A program made the translations under genes and the position numbers. A stretch of DNA of 64,000 nt, taken from the NCBI GenBank assembly GCA_964588385.1, contig CAZPPG010000012.1, positions 12,555 to 76,554 on the forward strand, given 5' to 3'. The stretch comes from JAHBWV01 sp964588385. GTDB taxonomy: Bacteria; Planctomycetota; Phycisphaerae; Phycisphaerales; UBA1924. The notes below the pieces were generated by a model, which saw nothing but the letters and a program-made list of their open reading frames with translations, was not told the origin of the DNA and searched no databases. Below, in pieces: positions 49,193 to 57,400 of this stretch (position 1 is the stretch's first letter; the number at the start of each line of letters is the position of its first letter).

Positions 49193-49843
49193 ATGAGCCG
49201 ACTGCCCGCGGCCAAGCGACGTGAGCAGCTCCTCGACGCAGCCCTCGAGCTCTTCGCGAGCCATGGCTACGCCCGCGCCACAACCTCCGAACTGGCCAAA
49301 GCCGCCGGCGTCACCGAGCCCATCATCTACCGACACTTCTCCTCCAAGAAGGACCTCTTCATCGCGCTCATCGAACGCACGGGCCAGCAGACCCTCGAGC
49401 AGTGGGCCCAGGATCTCAAGAACGCCTCCGACCCCGCCGACCGCCTCCGACGCATCATCGGCGACAACCCCATGGTCTCCACCCGCGGCCAACGCGCCTA
49501 CCGCGTCCTCCTCCAGTCCATCACCGAATCCAACGACGACCAGATCCGCGCCGCCGTCAGCAACCACATCCGCTCCGTCCACGCCTTCCTCGTCGATGAG
49601 GTCGAGCGCGCCCAGGAGGCCCGCAGCGTCGTCACCCGCTTCTCCGCGGAGATCCTCGCCTGGCTGCTCATCCACGTCGGCATGGGATACGGCGTCGTCA
49701 CCGCGCTCGGTGTCGAACGACACGGCTTCGATGAATCAGGCGCTCACGTCCAGGAGATCATCTCGCGACTGCTCGTCGGCGGCCGCGGCGAGTCCAAGGA
49801 CGGCCACAAGCCCGAAACCCCAAAGTCCGACTTCCCGCGCTGA
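49193..49843 (+). CDS. TetR family transcriptional regulator
   Basis: A 216-residue repressor-type protein. The N-terminal HTH region has REQLLDAALELFASHGYARATTSELAKAAGVTEPIIYRHFSSKKDLF, a full TetR signature. The C-terminal ligand-binding part (about 70-195) is helical and not recognisable. AGGAGG lies 6 bp before ATG 49193. It is 9 bp from the convergent cytochrome gene, and no obvious target adjoins it, though yidD is upstream. Confidence 0.93.
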   Translation: MSRLPAAKRREQLLDAALELFASHGYARATTSELAKAAGVTEPIIYRHFSSKKDLFIALIERTGQQTLEQWAQDLKNASDPADRLRRIIGDNPMVSTRGQRAYRVLLQSITESNDDQIRAAVSNHIRSVHAFLVDEVERAQEARSVVTRFSAEILAWLLIHVGMGYGVVTALGVERHGFDESGAHVQEIISRLLVGGRGESKDGHKPETPKSDFPR

Positions 49844-49852
49844 AACCCGCCA

Positions 49853-51730
49853 TCACGAGCAGCGCCCGAAGCTGTCGATGAAGTCCATCAGGTCCAGGAT
49901 GTCCAGCAGTCCGTCCGCGTTGATGTCGCACCGCGGCAGTTGCCGGCCCCACCAGTCGTAAAAGTCCAGGAAGTCGACGATGTCGACGTTCCCCGTCTCG
50001 TTCACGTCCGCCCCGCACGCGCCCAGCTCCAGCGTCGCGCTGGCCATCAACACGGGCTGGCTCTTCCCCAGCGACTCCCACAGCGCATACGCCACCGCGC
50101 CCGTGCCGTTGGTCACGTTCTCGTCGCGAAGGAACTCGATGTACTCGCGCGTCGTCGTCTGGTGATACAGCCGAACCTCGGCCCGCGCCGCGCCCGGCGG
50201 CACGTCGTAGATCGTGTTGTCCCAGTACTGCCCGTCCTGGTACGCATACCCCACCGGCGCCGCCTGCACGCCCGCAAACCCCGCGTTCGTGAACCCCCGC
50301 GGCGGGATGCGATTGTCAGAGTACCACGTGTTGTTCAGCGCAAAGTGGAACCCCGGCCCCTCTGGCTTGCCCGTCAGCGCGCTCATCGCCGCGTCCAGCC
50401 CGATCTTCCCCTCGTACACCTTCGTTGACCCGCCGTCCAGCGTCGCTTCCGCACCGTCGTACGCCCCGTGCTCCACGATCAGGTTCCCGCCCGCATCAAA
50501 GAACCGCACGTTCACCCACATCCGCCGCCCCTCGGGATACCCCGTCGGCAGCTTGTGGCCAGTCTGATTCACCACCCGCACCAGCAGCGGCCCGGAATCG
50601 AAGAGCCCCAGAGGCCGGGCCAGCTCAAGGTCCGCCGCCCGCTCCATCATGCTCCGCGTCCGCGCCTCGGACGCGCTCACGCTCTCCTCGGTCAGCCCGC
50701 TCTCCTCACCATACTGCTCCATCACCGCGCGCAGCACCCACGAGTTCGCGCCCGCGAACTGGTGCGTCGGCACGTCGTCGCGATGCGCCGACCCCAGCGC
50801 GGGCCGTGCGCCGTGCCCCGACACGTCCGGCATGTGACAGTCCTGGCAACTGCTCACCTCGAGTTTGTTCCCGCCGAACCGACCCTCCATGTCGATCGGG
50901 CCCTGCGCAAACGCCGACGCCGCCCACTCGCTGTACGTCCGCTCCACCGGGAACATGTCCCCGCGATGCGCCGTCGAGTGACGCTGATCCAGCGGCCCGA
51001 GCACGTACGTCCCGCCGCTCGTGCGCTCGAACAGCGGATTGGAGACATCATGGCACGTCGCGCACATCCGCGACTCGGAGTGGAACGGCGACTCCAGCCA
51101 CTGGTGATAGAACATGTCCGTCAACTGGAACGGCCCTCGCCGACGGTCATAAGGATCGATCACGTACTGCCCGGAATGGCTCCCCTCGGGCACGTCCGCC
51201 AGCGACGCCAGGATGTCCCAGTCCTCCGCCGGGCTCACGCCCGGCGTGTACACCGGGTCCACCATGCGGTGGCACATGGAGCAGTTCACGCCGTCAAAGT
51301 CCTCGGGAATCAGCCCCGATCCGTCCGAGGGCTCGCTCCGACCGCTGATCCATCCGCCCGGCGTGTGACAGCGCAGGCACATCTCGCCCGCGAACGCCGC
51401 GTCCTGATTCGCCACCGTGAGCGCGGCGTGGAAGATCGGATCGCGCGCCGACTGCGCCATCATGCTCGCCTTCCAGTGCGCAAACGGCTCGGCGTGCTCG
51501 TCGTACCCGCCGTGGCAGAACTGGCACGCGTTGCTCACCAGCGGATACTCAACCAGCGAGAACGGCTGAGAACCGGGCTGATGAAAGTCCTCAAGCGTCG
51601 TCCCGGGAGACGCGATCACCGCCGCCGCCAGCGCGATCGCGCCCAGCGCGCCCCCCGCCCAGACCGCCTCCGGGGTCAGCATCGCCCGCGCCATCCTGCC
51701 TGTTGCTCGCCGCATCGCCGCTCTCTCCAT
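49853..51730 (-). CDS. Multiheme c-type cytochrome with C-terminal dockerin-like module
   Basis: A 625-residue exported protein. N-terminal membrane/signal segment near residues 20-42 (AVWAGGALGAIALAAAVIAS). Five CxxCH heme sites are visible: CQFCH, CLRCH, CSMCH, CATCH and CQDCH, with additional His (HMPDVSGHGARPALGSAHRDD). After ~190 residues of beta-rich sequence the C-terminus ends in a dockerin-like module (ACGADVNETGNVDIVDFLDF... CDINADGLLDILDLMDF) with paired Ca-binding-type DxNxDG loops and a final GRC. A soluble or surface-attached electron carrier is likely; the combination with a dockerin-like tail is unusual. Confidence 0.88.
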   Translation of the reverse strand: MERAAMRRATGRMARAMLTPEAVWAGGALGAIALAAAVIASPGTTLEDFHQPGSQPFSLVEYPLVSNACQFCHGGYDEHAEPFAHWKASMMAQSARDPIFHAALTVANQDAAFAGEMCLRCHTPGGWISGRSEPSDGSGLIPEDFDGVNCSMCHRMVDPVYTPGVSPAEDWDILASLADVPEGSHSGQYVIDPYDRRRGPFQLTDMFYHQWLESPFHSESRMCATCHDVSNPLFERTSGGTYVLGPLDQRHSTAHRGDMFPVERTYSEWAASAFAQGPIDMEGRFGGNKLEVSSCQDCHMPDVSGHGARPALGSAHRDDVPTHQFAGANSWVLRAVMEQYGEESGLTEESVSASEARTRSMMERAADLELARPLGLFDSGPLLVRVVNQTGHKLPTGYPEGRRMWVNVRFFDAGGNLIVEHGAYDGAEATLDGGSTKVYEGKIGLDAAMSALTGKPEGPGFHFALNNTWYSDNRIPPRGFTNAGFAGVQAAPVGYAYQDGQYWDNTIYDVPPGAARAEVRLYHQTTTREYIEFLRDENVTNGTGAVAYALWESLGKSQPVLMASATLELGACGADVNETGNVDIVDFLDFYDWWGRQLPRCDINADGLLDILDLMDFIDSFGRCS

Positions 51731-51770
51731 CCCGCCCGCGTCGCCTCATCGGCGATCGAACGCGCTCTCT

Positions 51771-51805
51771 ACAAAAAGCGCGGGTCCGGAACCAGGCCCG
51801 GACCC
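51771..51805 (-). terminator. Rho-independent terminator after the lysyl oxidase gene
   Basis: On the minus strand an 8-bp stem (GGGTCCGG, arms 51782-51789 and 51798-51805, 8-base loop) is followed by GCGCTTTTTG. It lies between the lysyl oxidase gene and the cytochrome gene on the same strand, so it should insulate them. Confidence 0.8.
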
Positions 51806-51852
51806 ACGTACTCCAGCAGGATGTCGTCCGATCACCACGCGATCGCGAAGGC

Positions 51853-51883
51853 AAAGACACGGGCCGGCCTCTCGACCGGCCCG
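51853..51883 (-). terminator. Second hairpin terminator after the lysyl oxidase gene
   Basis: On the minus strand an 8-bp stem (CGGGCCGG, arms 51860-51867 and 51876-51883, 8-base loop) is followed by TGTCTTTGCC. It lies only 8 bp after the lysyl oxidase stop, upstream of the stronger terminator at 51771. Confidence 0.65.
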
Positions 51884-51891
51884 CGCATCAA

Positions 51892-53520
51892 TCAGAGGTC
51901 ACAGCCCGAACCGAAGGCGTCCAGGAAGTCCAGGAAATCGACCACGTCGATCACCTCGTCACCATTCATGTTCGGATCCACGCCGCCCGACTCGCATCCG
52001 TCCGCCTGGCCCTCGCACGTGCCGAAGGCGTCCAGGAAGTCCAGGAAGTCCTGAACGTCCGTCTCGCCGTCGCCGTTCACGTCCGCCGGGCAGGGAACTA
52101 CGAAGCTGATCGTGCCCTCGGACCAGTCGCCGGTCGTGGTGCCGCCGTCCGTGATCGACGCATACACCCAGTAGGTCCCCGGCTCCACATACGCCGAGTT
52201 GATCACGCTCGTGCCAACCGTCGACGGCGTGTGCAGAGAGGTCTGGATCAACTGCTCGGTGCCGTCCAGCGTCGGCGTGTCGTTCACATACACCGTCACC
52301 CAGCGGTTGTTGTTCTCCGGGTCGCTGCTCGTCCACGTCACCGCATACGCGTCCAGACCGTGCTCGAGCTCGACATCGCCCGCCGGGGGGTTCACCACCG
52401 TCACCGACGGCGCGCTGTTGGCCGACGGGTTCACCTTCAGCGTGTAGTTCGGGCTCGTCGCGCCCGACCAGCCGTAGACGTGCACGTAGTAGAAGCCCGC
52501 CGCCCGCCCGCTCATCGAGATCTGCTCGGAGTTGCTCGTCCCCTCGGACGTCGCAAGCACCGAGCCGCCCGAGTTCAAGAGCCGCATGTCAAGGTCGCCG
52601 GCGCCGTGCGTGAACTCGATCCGAACCAGGTCACCCGCCGCGCCCGTCGCGGGCATGTAGAACCGGTAATAGTCCGCGTCCGTCGAGTTGTGAACCGTCA
52701 GGCCCCCGATGACGAGCTCCGGATTGCACGGCCCGAGGTTCGGGCTGTTCTGTGCGCCCTCGACCCGCGCCGCCGTTTCCGTCCGGCTGTTGTTGTTCTC
52801 GTAAGCGTCGGCCAGGATCGTGCTCCCGCCCGAGCCGATGTTCACCTTGATCCGCCCGATGTTGTTGGTCTCATCCGACTCCAGGAAGTTCCCCTCGGGA
52901 TCGACCTCCGCCTCTAGCCAGTACTCGCCGTTGGGAAGGTCGGTAATGTCGATCCACTGGCCGTCCAGCTCCTTGGAATAGATGTCCATCCAGCCGACCG
53001 ACAGGCCCTGCGTCGTGCTCGAGCACGTGTTGAACTGCCCGCCCGCCGGGAAGCCCGGCAGCGACGAGTCGTACACCGCCAGATCCAGAATGCAGAACGA
53101 GGTCTTCTCGCCCTCGGCCAGGACCGCGCCCACGCCGTCGCCCGGCAGCACCTCGCGCATGCGGTACTGGCACCACGCCTCCACGTGGATGTGGTTGTGC
53201 GTCGGGTGATACACGAACTGCCCGGCGTTCCGCTCCCAGAACGTCCCGTTCGAGCGATACACGCGCTGGATCACCTGCTGCTTGCCGTTGCCCAGGTCCG
53301 CGCCGCCGTACACATACAACTTGCCCGCGCCCTGGTTGGGCGTGCCCGTCGACAGACGGATGTGCCGCCGCCCCGGGATGATGTTCGTCACAATCACGTT
53401 GTCATAGAGCTCATCGTCACGGATGATGATGTCAGGCAGCAGGTCCGTCTGCGCCCGCGCCACGTCCGCGCCAAGAACCATCACGCCAGCCATCGCGGCG
53501 ATCATCGCTCTGCTCTTCAT
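51892..53520 (-). CDS. Lysyl oxidase-family protein with PPC and dockerin-like domains
   Basis: A 542-residue exported protein from ATG 53520 with signal MKSRAMIAAMAGVMVLGADVA and cleavage near ARAQ. The lysyl oxidase catalytic region has the copper-binding YHPTHNHIHVEAWCQYRM near residue 100, CILDLAVYDSS, and GLSVGWMDIYSKELDGQWIDITDLPNGEYWLE near 175-205, all diagnostic for the family (PF01186-like). A pre-peptidase C-terminal-type beta domain follows (DADYYRFYMPATG; HGAGDLDMRLLNSGGSVLA), then a C-terminal dockerin-like pair (CPADVNGDGETDVQDFLDF... NMNGDEVIDVVDFLDFLDAF) ending GCDL. Copper amine oxidase activity on extracellular protein is inferred. Confidence 0.9.
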   Translation of the reverse strand: MKSRAMIAAMAGVMVLGADVARAQTDLLPDIIIRDDELYDNVIVTNIIPGRRHIRLSTGTPNQGAGKLYVYGGADLGNGKQQVIQRVYRSNGTFWERNAGQFVYHPTHNHIHVEAWCQYRMREVLPGDGVGAVLAEGEKTSFCILDLAVYDSSLPGFPAGGQFNTCSSTTQGLSVGWMDIYSKELDGQWIDITDLPNGEYWLEAEVDPEGNFLESDETNNIGRIKVNIGSGGSTILADAYENNNSRTETAARVEGAQNSPNLGPCNPELVIGGLTVHNSTDADYYRFYMPATGAAGDLVRIEFTHGAGDLDMRLLNSGGSVLATSEGTSNSEQISMSGRAAGFYYVHVYGWSGATSPNYTLKVNPSANSAPSVTVVNPPAGDVELEHGLDAYAVTWTSSDPENNNRWVTVYVNDTPTLDGTEQLIQTSLHTPSTVGTSVINSAYVEPGTYWVYASITDGGTTTGDWSEGTISFVVPCPADVNGDGETDVQDFLDFLDAFGTCEGQADGCESGGVDPNMNGDEVIDVVDFLDFLDAFGSGCDL

Positions 53521-54027
53521 CGATTCAGTCTCCAGGGGGACCAACGCCCCCAAACGCCACCCCCCGTCTCGTGCGGAGGACGATTGACACCGCGGGGGAT
53601 CGAAGCCCCGCAACAGGCCACCACGAGAGGTCCGCTCACCACCCCTCCAAAGGGACGACGACCGGGCGAGAGCGGCAGAGTACCCGACCGCCATTGGCCG
53701 GAAAAGACCAATCTTCTCACACAACAGACAATTGAATCCGCTTTCCGGTCCCATAACCACGTCCGTCGGCCCGGCGCGCCCCCTTCACACGCCCCACGCA
53801 AAAGAAGCCCAAGGCATCCCGAAACCGGAGGGGGTCCCCATGCGGATCCTTCCCGTCTTCTAGGGCGAACACCCGCGCGCTTGGTGCCGCCACATCCTCC
53901 CCATTCGGAGTCTGTTCACCCAACAGTCTTTCAGCCATTCTTGGAAACAGTCGATCCGAGAACGTGTGACGCTCCGCTATTCTCAGCCGAACGTGCCACA
54001 CCCAAGGTTCAGCAGGAGCACAGAGAG
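53521..54027. other. Divergent intergenic region between two secreted-protein genes
   Basis: A 507-bp gap between the lysyl oxidase gene and the subtilisin gene. Long open frames cross it, but their codons do not resemble any protein and I call no gene. Both promoters must be here; no -35/-10 pair stands out. GC-rich and moderately repetitive, without a clear palindrome. Confidence 0.5.
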
Positions 54028-57000
54028 ATGCAGTTCAACAGAGCCCTCGTTGTCGCCGCGGTCGCGGGACTTTCCATCGGCCTGAACTCGAACGGCGCGG
54101 ATGTCGCCTCCGGCGCGTCGGGCTCGGTCGCCCTTGGCCCGCTCCCCGCGCCGCACGCCCGGCTCAGCCCGCGCGCCATCGCGTTTGCCCATGGTGTGAT
54201 CGACACGACCACGCCCCGGTCCTTCGCGTCGCTCGGCCCCGCGCTCGTCAAGGACGCGCGTCTGGTGATCCAGCTCGACGGCCCCATCACGCCGGTCCGC
54301 CGCGCCGCGCTCGCCGCCGCGGGCATCTCCGTCGGCGACTACCTCCCCAGCACCGCATACATCGTCAAGCTCGATCGCGTCGATCCCGTCGCCCTGAACG
54401 GGCTCTCGTTCGTCCGCTACGTCACGCCCTTCGAGAGCTCATGGAAGCTCAGTCCCGAACTGGGCGTCCGTCCCTTCAACACCGCCGAGCGCCAGGCCAT
54501 GCGGGCCGCGGGTGTGTCGCGACTGGTCGTCACGCTCTTCGACGGCGAGCCCGCGGACGACGCGGTCGCCGCCATCGCCAACATCCCCGGCGCGAACATC
54601 ACCAGCGTGCAGAGCACCGGCACGCAGCAGGACATCCTCGTCACGATGCCCTCGGCCTCCGTGGCCCAGCTTGCCGCCATCCCGACCGTTCAGATGGTCG
54701 AGGACGCCCCCGACATCACCTACCGCAACGCCACCACGACCTGGATCATCCAGTCAAACGTCTCCGGCTCCACAACGCTGTGGAACAACGGCATCCGCGG
54801 CCTCGGCCAGATCGTCGGCGTCATGGACGGCCGCCTCGATCGCAACCACTGCTCCTTCGCCGACACAAACCCCATCGGCCCCTCCCATCGCAAGATCATC
54901 GCGTACAACACCTCCGCCGGCGCCGACTCGCACGGCACGCACACCTCGGGCACCGCAGCCGGCGACGCCGGCGTCACCGGCAACACACGCGGCATCGCCT
55001 ACGAGGCCAAGATCGCCTTCAACGGCATCCCCTCGTTCAACGACACCGCGATGTACAACGCCCTCAAGACGCACCACGACCAGGGCGCACGCTCCCACAC
55101 CAACTCATGGGGCGACGACGGAACCACCAGCTACAACTCCATCTGCCGAGGCATCGATCGCTTCGCATACGACTACGAGGACTCGCTCGTCCTCTTCGCC
55201 GTCACAAACACCTCAAGCCTCAGAAACCCCGAGAACGCCAAGAACCTCGTCGCCGTCGGCGCCTCTCAGGACACGCCCAACCAGGGCAACCACTGCTCCG
55301 GCGGCGTGGGCCCCACCGTCGACGGACGCCGCAAGCCGGAGGTCTACGCCCCGGGCTGCAACTCAACGTCATCCTCCGCCGGCTCCTCCTGCTCCACCGT
55401 CTCATTCACCGGCACCTCCATGGCCTCGCCCGCCCTTGGCGGCCTGGCCCTCCTCCTCCGTCAGTACTACACCAGCGGCTACTACCCCTCCGGAGCCGCG
55501 AACGCGTCCGACGCCTTCACGCCCACCGCCGCGCTCGTCAAGGCCACCATGATCAACTCGTCGGTCGACATGACCGGCGTCACCGGCTATCCCAGCAACC
55601 TCGAGGGCTGGGGACGCGCCCTGGCCGATGAGGCCCTGCACTTCTCCGGCGAGACCCGCCGCCTGATCGTCCAGGACGTTCGCAACGCCGACGGCCTCGT
55701 CACCGGCGAGTTCGATGAGATCCCCATCACCGTCAACTCCAGCGCCCAGAAGCTCAAGGTCACCCTCGTCTGGACCGACCCCGCCGCCAGCGCCAGCACC
55801 GGCTCCGGCGAGGCCGATGTCAACGACCTCCACCTCGAGGTCGTCAGCCCCTCCTCCACCCTCTACCGAGGCAACGTCTTCGCCAGCGGCGTCTCCACCA
55901 CCGGCGGCTCCGCCGACCTCGACAACAACGTCGAACAGGTCCACCTCAACTCGCCCGCCACCGGCAACTGGACCGTCCGCGTCCGCGCCAACGCCGTCAA
56001 CTCCGGCATCCAGGGATACGCCATCGTCGTCACCGGCGCCATCGATCCGCCCGCGCCCCCCAGCTCCATCGTCATGGACTCCGACATCCCGACCGTCATC
56101 GCGCCGGGTGCGGAGACCATCATCGATGTCGCCGTCACACCCGACAACGACACGCTCGTCGGAACGCCCACCGTCTCCTTCCGCTTCGACGGCGGCTCCT
56201 TCACCACGGCCGACATGGTCGATCAGGGTGGCGGCATCTGGCGGGCAACCCTCCCCGAAACGCTCTGCGACACCGACCCGCAGTTCTACTTCTCCGCCAC
56301 CGGCGCCGCCTCCGGACTCAACACCTATCCGGCCGAGGGCGATGCGGCCCCCTTCGTCGCCGAAGTCGGAACGCTGGTTGATTCGCTCGTCGACGACTTC
56401 GAGGCCGATCAGGGATGGACCGTCGGCGCCTTCGGCGACGGGGCAACCGCCGGCCTCTGGGTCCGCGCCGTCCCCGCCGGAGGCCTCGGCGCTCCCACAA
56501 GCGACACCACACCCGCGCCCGGAGAGTTCGCCTTCGTCACCGGAGAGTCCACCGATGTCGACGGCGGCATCACCACCCTCCTCTCACCCGTCTTCGACAT
56601 GAGCGAGCCCGGCAACTACCTCATCTCGTACGCACGCTGGTTCAGCAACAACGCGGGCAGCAACCCCGGAGGCGACTCCTTCATCACCTCCATCTCCAAC
56701 AACGGCGGCACAACCTGGGTCGGCGTCGAAACCGTCGGACCCGCCGGCGAAGGAACCACCGGCGGCTGGAATACCTTCGCCTTCGACCCCGCCACCAAGC
56801 TCACGCTCACCAACAACATGCGCATGCGCTTCATCGCCAGCGACTTCGGAGGCGACTCCAACATCGAAGCCGCCATCGACGACTTCAGCGCCACCCGCAT
56901 CACCTGCACCAACCCCTCCGAATGCCCCGCCGATTACAACGGCGACACCGTGCCCGATGTCCAGGACTTCCTCGACTTCTTCGACGACTTCGGCACATGC

Positions 57001-57114
57001 GAAGGACTCCCCGGTCCGTGTGGCAACGGAGCCAATGCCGACCTCAACGGCGACACCATCGTCGACGTCCAGGACTTCCTCGACTTCCTCGACTTCTTCG
57101 GACAGGGCTGCTGA
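54028..57114 (+). CDS. Subtilisin-type (S8) serine peptidase with dockerin-like C-terminus
   Basis: A 1028-residue exported protease. N-terminal signal near ALVVAAVAGLSIGLNS, then an inhibitor-like prodomain (about 30-230). The S8 triad is Asp267 in GVMDGRLD, His302 in DSHGTHTSGTA and Ser464 in FTGTSMASPALGG. C-terminal to it, beta-sandwich regions (about 560-900) include a jelly-roll-like domain near VDSLVDDFEADQGWTVG. The tail is the dockerin-like pair CPADYNGDTVPDVQDFLDF and LNGDTIVDVQDFLDFLDFF with final GC. ATG 54028 is chosen at the start of the signal peptide, with AGGAG about 13 bp upstream. Probably degrades extracellular protein. Confidence 0.92.
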   Translation: MQFNRALVVAAVAGLSIGLNSNGADVASGASGSVALGPLPAPHARLSPRAIAFAHGVIDTTTPRSFASLGPALVKDARLVIQLDGPITPVRRAALAAAGISVGDYLPSTAYIVKLDRVDPVALNGLSFVRYVTPFESSWKLSPELGVRPFNTAERQAMRAAGVSRLVVTLFDGEPADDAVAAIANIPGANITSVQSTGTQQDILVTMPSASVAQLAAIPTVQMVEDAPDITYRNATTTWIIQSNVSGSTTLWNNGIRGLGQIVGVMDGRLDRNHCSFADTNPIGPSHRKIIAYNTSAGADSHGTHTSGTAAGDAGVTGNTRGIAYEAKIAFNGIPSFNDTAMYNALKTHHDQGARSHTNSWGDDGTTSYNSICRGIDRFAYDYEDSLVLFAVTNTSSLRNPENAKNLVAVGASQDTPNQGNHCSGGVGPTVDGRRKPEVYAPGCNSTSSSAGSSCSTVSFTGTSMASPALGGLALLLRQYYTSGYYPSGAANASDAFTPTAALVKATMINSSVDMTGVTGYPSNLEGWGRALADEALHFSGETRRLIVQDVRNADGLVTGEFDEIPITVNSSAQKLKVTLVWTDPAASASTGSGEADVNDLHLEVVSPSSTLYRGNVFASGVSTTGGSADLDNNVEQVHLNSPATGNWTVRVRANAVNSGIQGYAIVVTGAIDPPAPPSSIVMDSDIPTVIAPGAETIIDVAVTPDNDTLVGTPTVSFRFDGGSFTTADMVDQGGGIWRATLPETLCDTDPQFYFSATGAASGLNTYPAEGDAAPFVAEVGTLVDSLVDDFEADQGWTVGAFGDGATAGLWVRAVPAGGLGAPTSDTTPAPGEFAFVTGESTDVDGGITTLLSPVFDMSEPGNYLISYARWFSNNAGSNPGGDSFITSISNNGGTTWVGVETVGPAGEGTTGGWNTFAFDPATKLTLTNNMRMRFIASDFGGDSNIEAAIDDFSATRITCTNPSECPADYNGDTVPDVQDFLDFFDDFGTCEGLPGPCGNGANADLNGDTIVDVQDFLDFLDFFGQGC

Positions 57115-57169
57115 TCCTCGCGCTCGCGAAGACCACGCACCCGACACCACGCCCACCCCGACCCGCACC

Positions 57170-57205
57170 GCCGCCCCCTCCCGCGAGGGGGCGGCTTTCG
57201 TTTCC
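57170..57205 (+). terminator. Rho-independent terminator of the subtilisin gene
   Basis: An 11-bp stem (57170-57180 with 57185-57195, sequence GCCGCCCCCTC paired to GAGGGGGCGGC) with a 4-base loop is followed by TTTCGTTTCC. It is 56 bp after the subtilisin stop. Confidence 0.85.
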
Positions 57206-57400
57206 GGCTCACCCGATTTCGACCGCCACCGGACCATTTCGGGCTTTCGCCAGACCGCCCGTTCCATTACACTCTGTGCATCGTGGCGGCCCAATCCTCC
57301 GGATTGGCGGCGATCGTTGCTGCCCCGTCGGACCGGCCCGCCACGCCGAATCACGCCGCCAAGGCCAGTTCTGAGCCGTCGCCATTTCCTGGAGCGTTGC

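Noticed and set aside
53185..54027. Upstream extension of the subtilisin frame by 281 codons
   Set aside because: The signal peptide at 54028 is clear, and upstream codons are Arg/Pro-rich and overlap the lysyl oxidase gene.
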